A DNA stretch of 64,000 bases, from contig VWPU01002926.1 of the NCBI GenBank assembly GCA_013398955.1, positions 56,001 to 120,000 of the forward strand, given 5' to 3'. The notes beneath the pieces were generated by a model. That model saw nothing but the letters and a program-made list of their open reading frames with translations. It was not told the DNA's origin and did not search any database. Positions 63,639 through 64,000 of this stretch are shown here, piece after piece. The translations under genes and the position numbers were made by a program. Every line of letters starts with the position of its first letter. Positions within the stretch are counted from its first letter, which is position 1. The DNA comes from Callaeas wilsoni (taxonomy: Eukaryota > Chordata > Aves > Passeriformes > Callaeidae).

Positions 63639-64000
63639 AATCATAGAATGGTTTGAGTTGGAAGGCATCTTTGAAGATCATCTAGTCCAGTTCCCTGCCA
63701 TGAGCAGTTACACCTTTCACTAAATCAGGTAGCTCCAAGGCTTATCCAATATGACCTTGAAAACCTCTGGTGATGGGGAACACATAAATTCTCTGCACAA
63801 TCTCTTACAGTGTCTCACCACCCTCACAGTAGAGAATTTCTTCCTATGTCCAGTCTAAATCTATCCTCTCTGTTTAAAACTGTTGCCACTTGTCCTGACA
63901 CTACAGGCCTTGGTAAAAGGTCTTTCTCCATCTTTCTTATAAGCCCCATTATATATTGAAAGGTGTTATAAGGTCTCCTCAGAGTCTCCTCTTCTCCAGG
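63639..64000 (-). mobile_element. CR1 LINE 3' fragment (antisense), cut by window end
   Basis: The + strand begins AATCATAGAATGG and TTTGAGTTGGAAGG and continues through CTCACCACCCTCACAGTAGA and CTTCTCCAGG, all complement of CR1 3' sequence. It is diverged, with no long frame, and continues past the right edge of the window. Confidence 0.92.

Larger units (their letters stand above)
57900..64000 (+). other. TOX: TOX intron 2 (5' portion, open at the right)
   Basis: The intron starts at GTGGGT and runs off the window. The next TOX coding exon (expected to begin with SYPGPSLE-like sequence) is not seen. The intron contains two antisense CR1 fragments and otherwise unique AT-rich DNA. Confidence 0.85.

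Noticed and set aside
1..64000. CRISPR arrays, operons, tRNA or rRNA genes
   Set aside because: No regularly spaced direct repeats, no co-directional gene runs and no tRNA box pairs were seen. The window is vertebrate intron.

Overview
This is a window of bird nuclear DNA lying almost entirely inside introns of one gene. The avian origin is shown by several CR1 LINE fragments, recognisable by the 3' end signature CATAGAAT followed by GGTTTGGGTTGGAAGG and by remnants of the C-terminal CR1 ORF2 protein, and by solo LTRs of a type common in bird genomes. I cannot name the species. There is no sign of prokaryotic gene organisation, and no rRNA, tRNA or CRISPR array was seen.

The only host coding sequence I can support is a 66-base exon at 57834-57899 on the + strand. 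It translates to 22 residues beginning FDGENMYMSMTEPSQ, which I recognise as exon 2 of TOX, the HMG-box transcription factor. It has a clean 3' splice site (TTTGCAG) and 5' splice site (CAG|GTGGGT), both in phase 0. Positions 1-57833 are therefore the downstream part of TOX intron 1, and 57900-64000 is the start of intron 2. The rest of the protein, including the HMG box, lies outside the window.

Layout: 1-9 kb carries a sense solo LTR (11-582), a 134-bp T-rich tract (2986-3119), an antisense solo LTR (4147-4737) and two abutting antisense CR1 fragments (7405-8640). From 9 to 27 kb is mostly unique AT-rich intron, with a cluster of TAATTA motifs near 17.8-18.05 kb and a pair of Z-DNA-prone tracts at 22.9 kb. 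From 27 to 34 kb there is a sense solo LTR with perfect target-site duplication (27213-27806), a CR1 that seems to join 5' and 3' parts (28215-28854), and a 1.6-kb sense CR1 reverse-transcriptase relic (32330-33955). From 34 to 57 kb is unique intron with simple repeats and one more solo LTR (50136-50585). TOX exon 2 follows at 57.8 kb, with a 70-bp homopurine tract and a TAATTAC direct repeat just upstream. Intron 2 carries two further antisense CR1 fragments (60102-60520 and 63639 to the window end).

I found no previously undescribed multi-gene system. The points most worth checking are the regulatory-looking motif clusters in the TOX intron, the sense LTRs that could act as alternative promoters, the very long T run, and a few open frames of unknown meaning.
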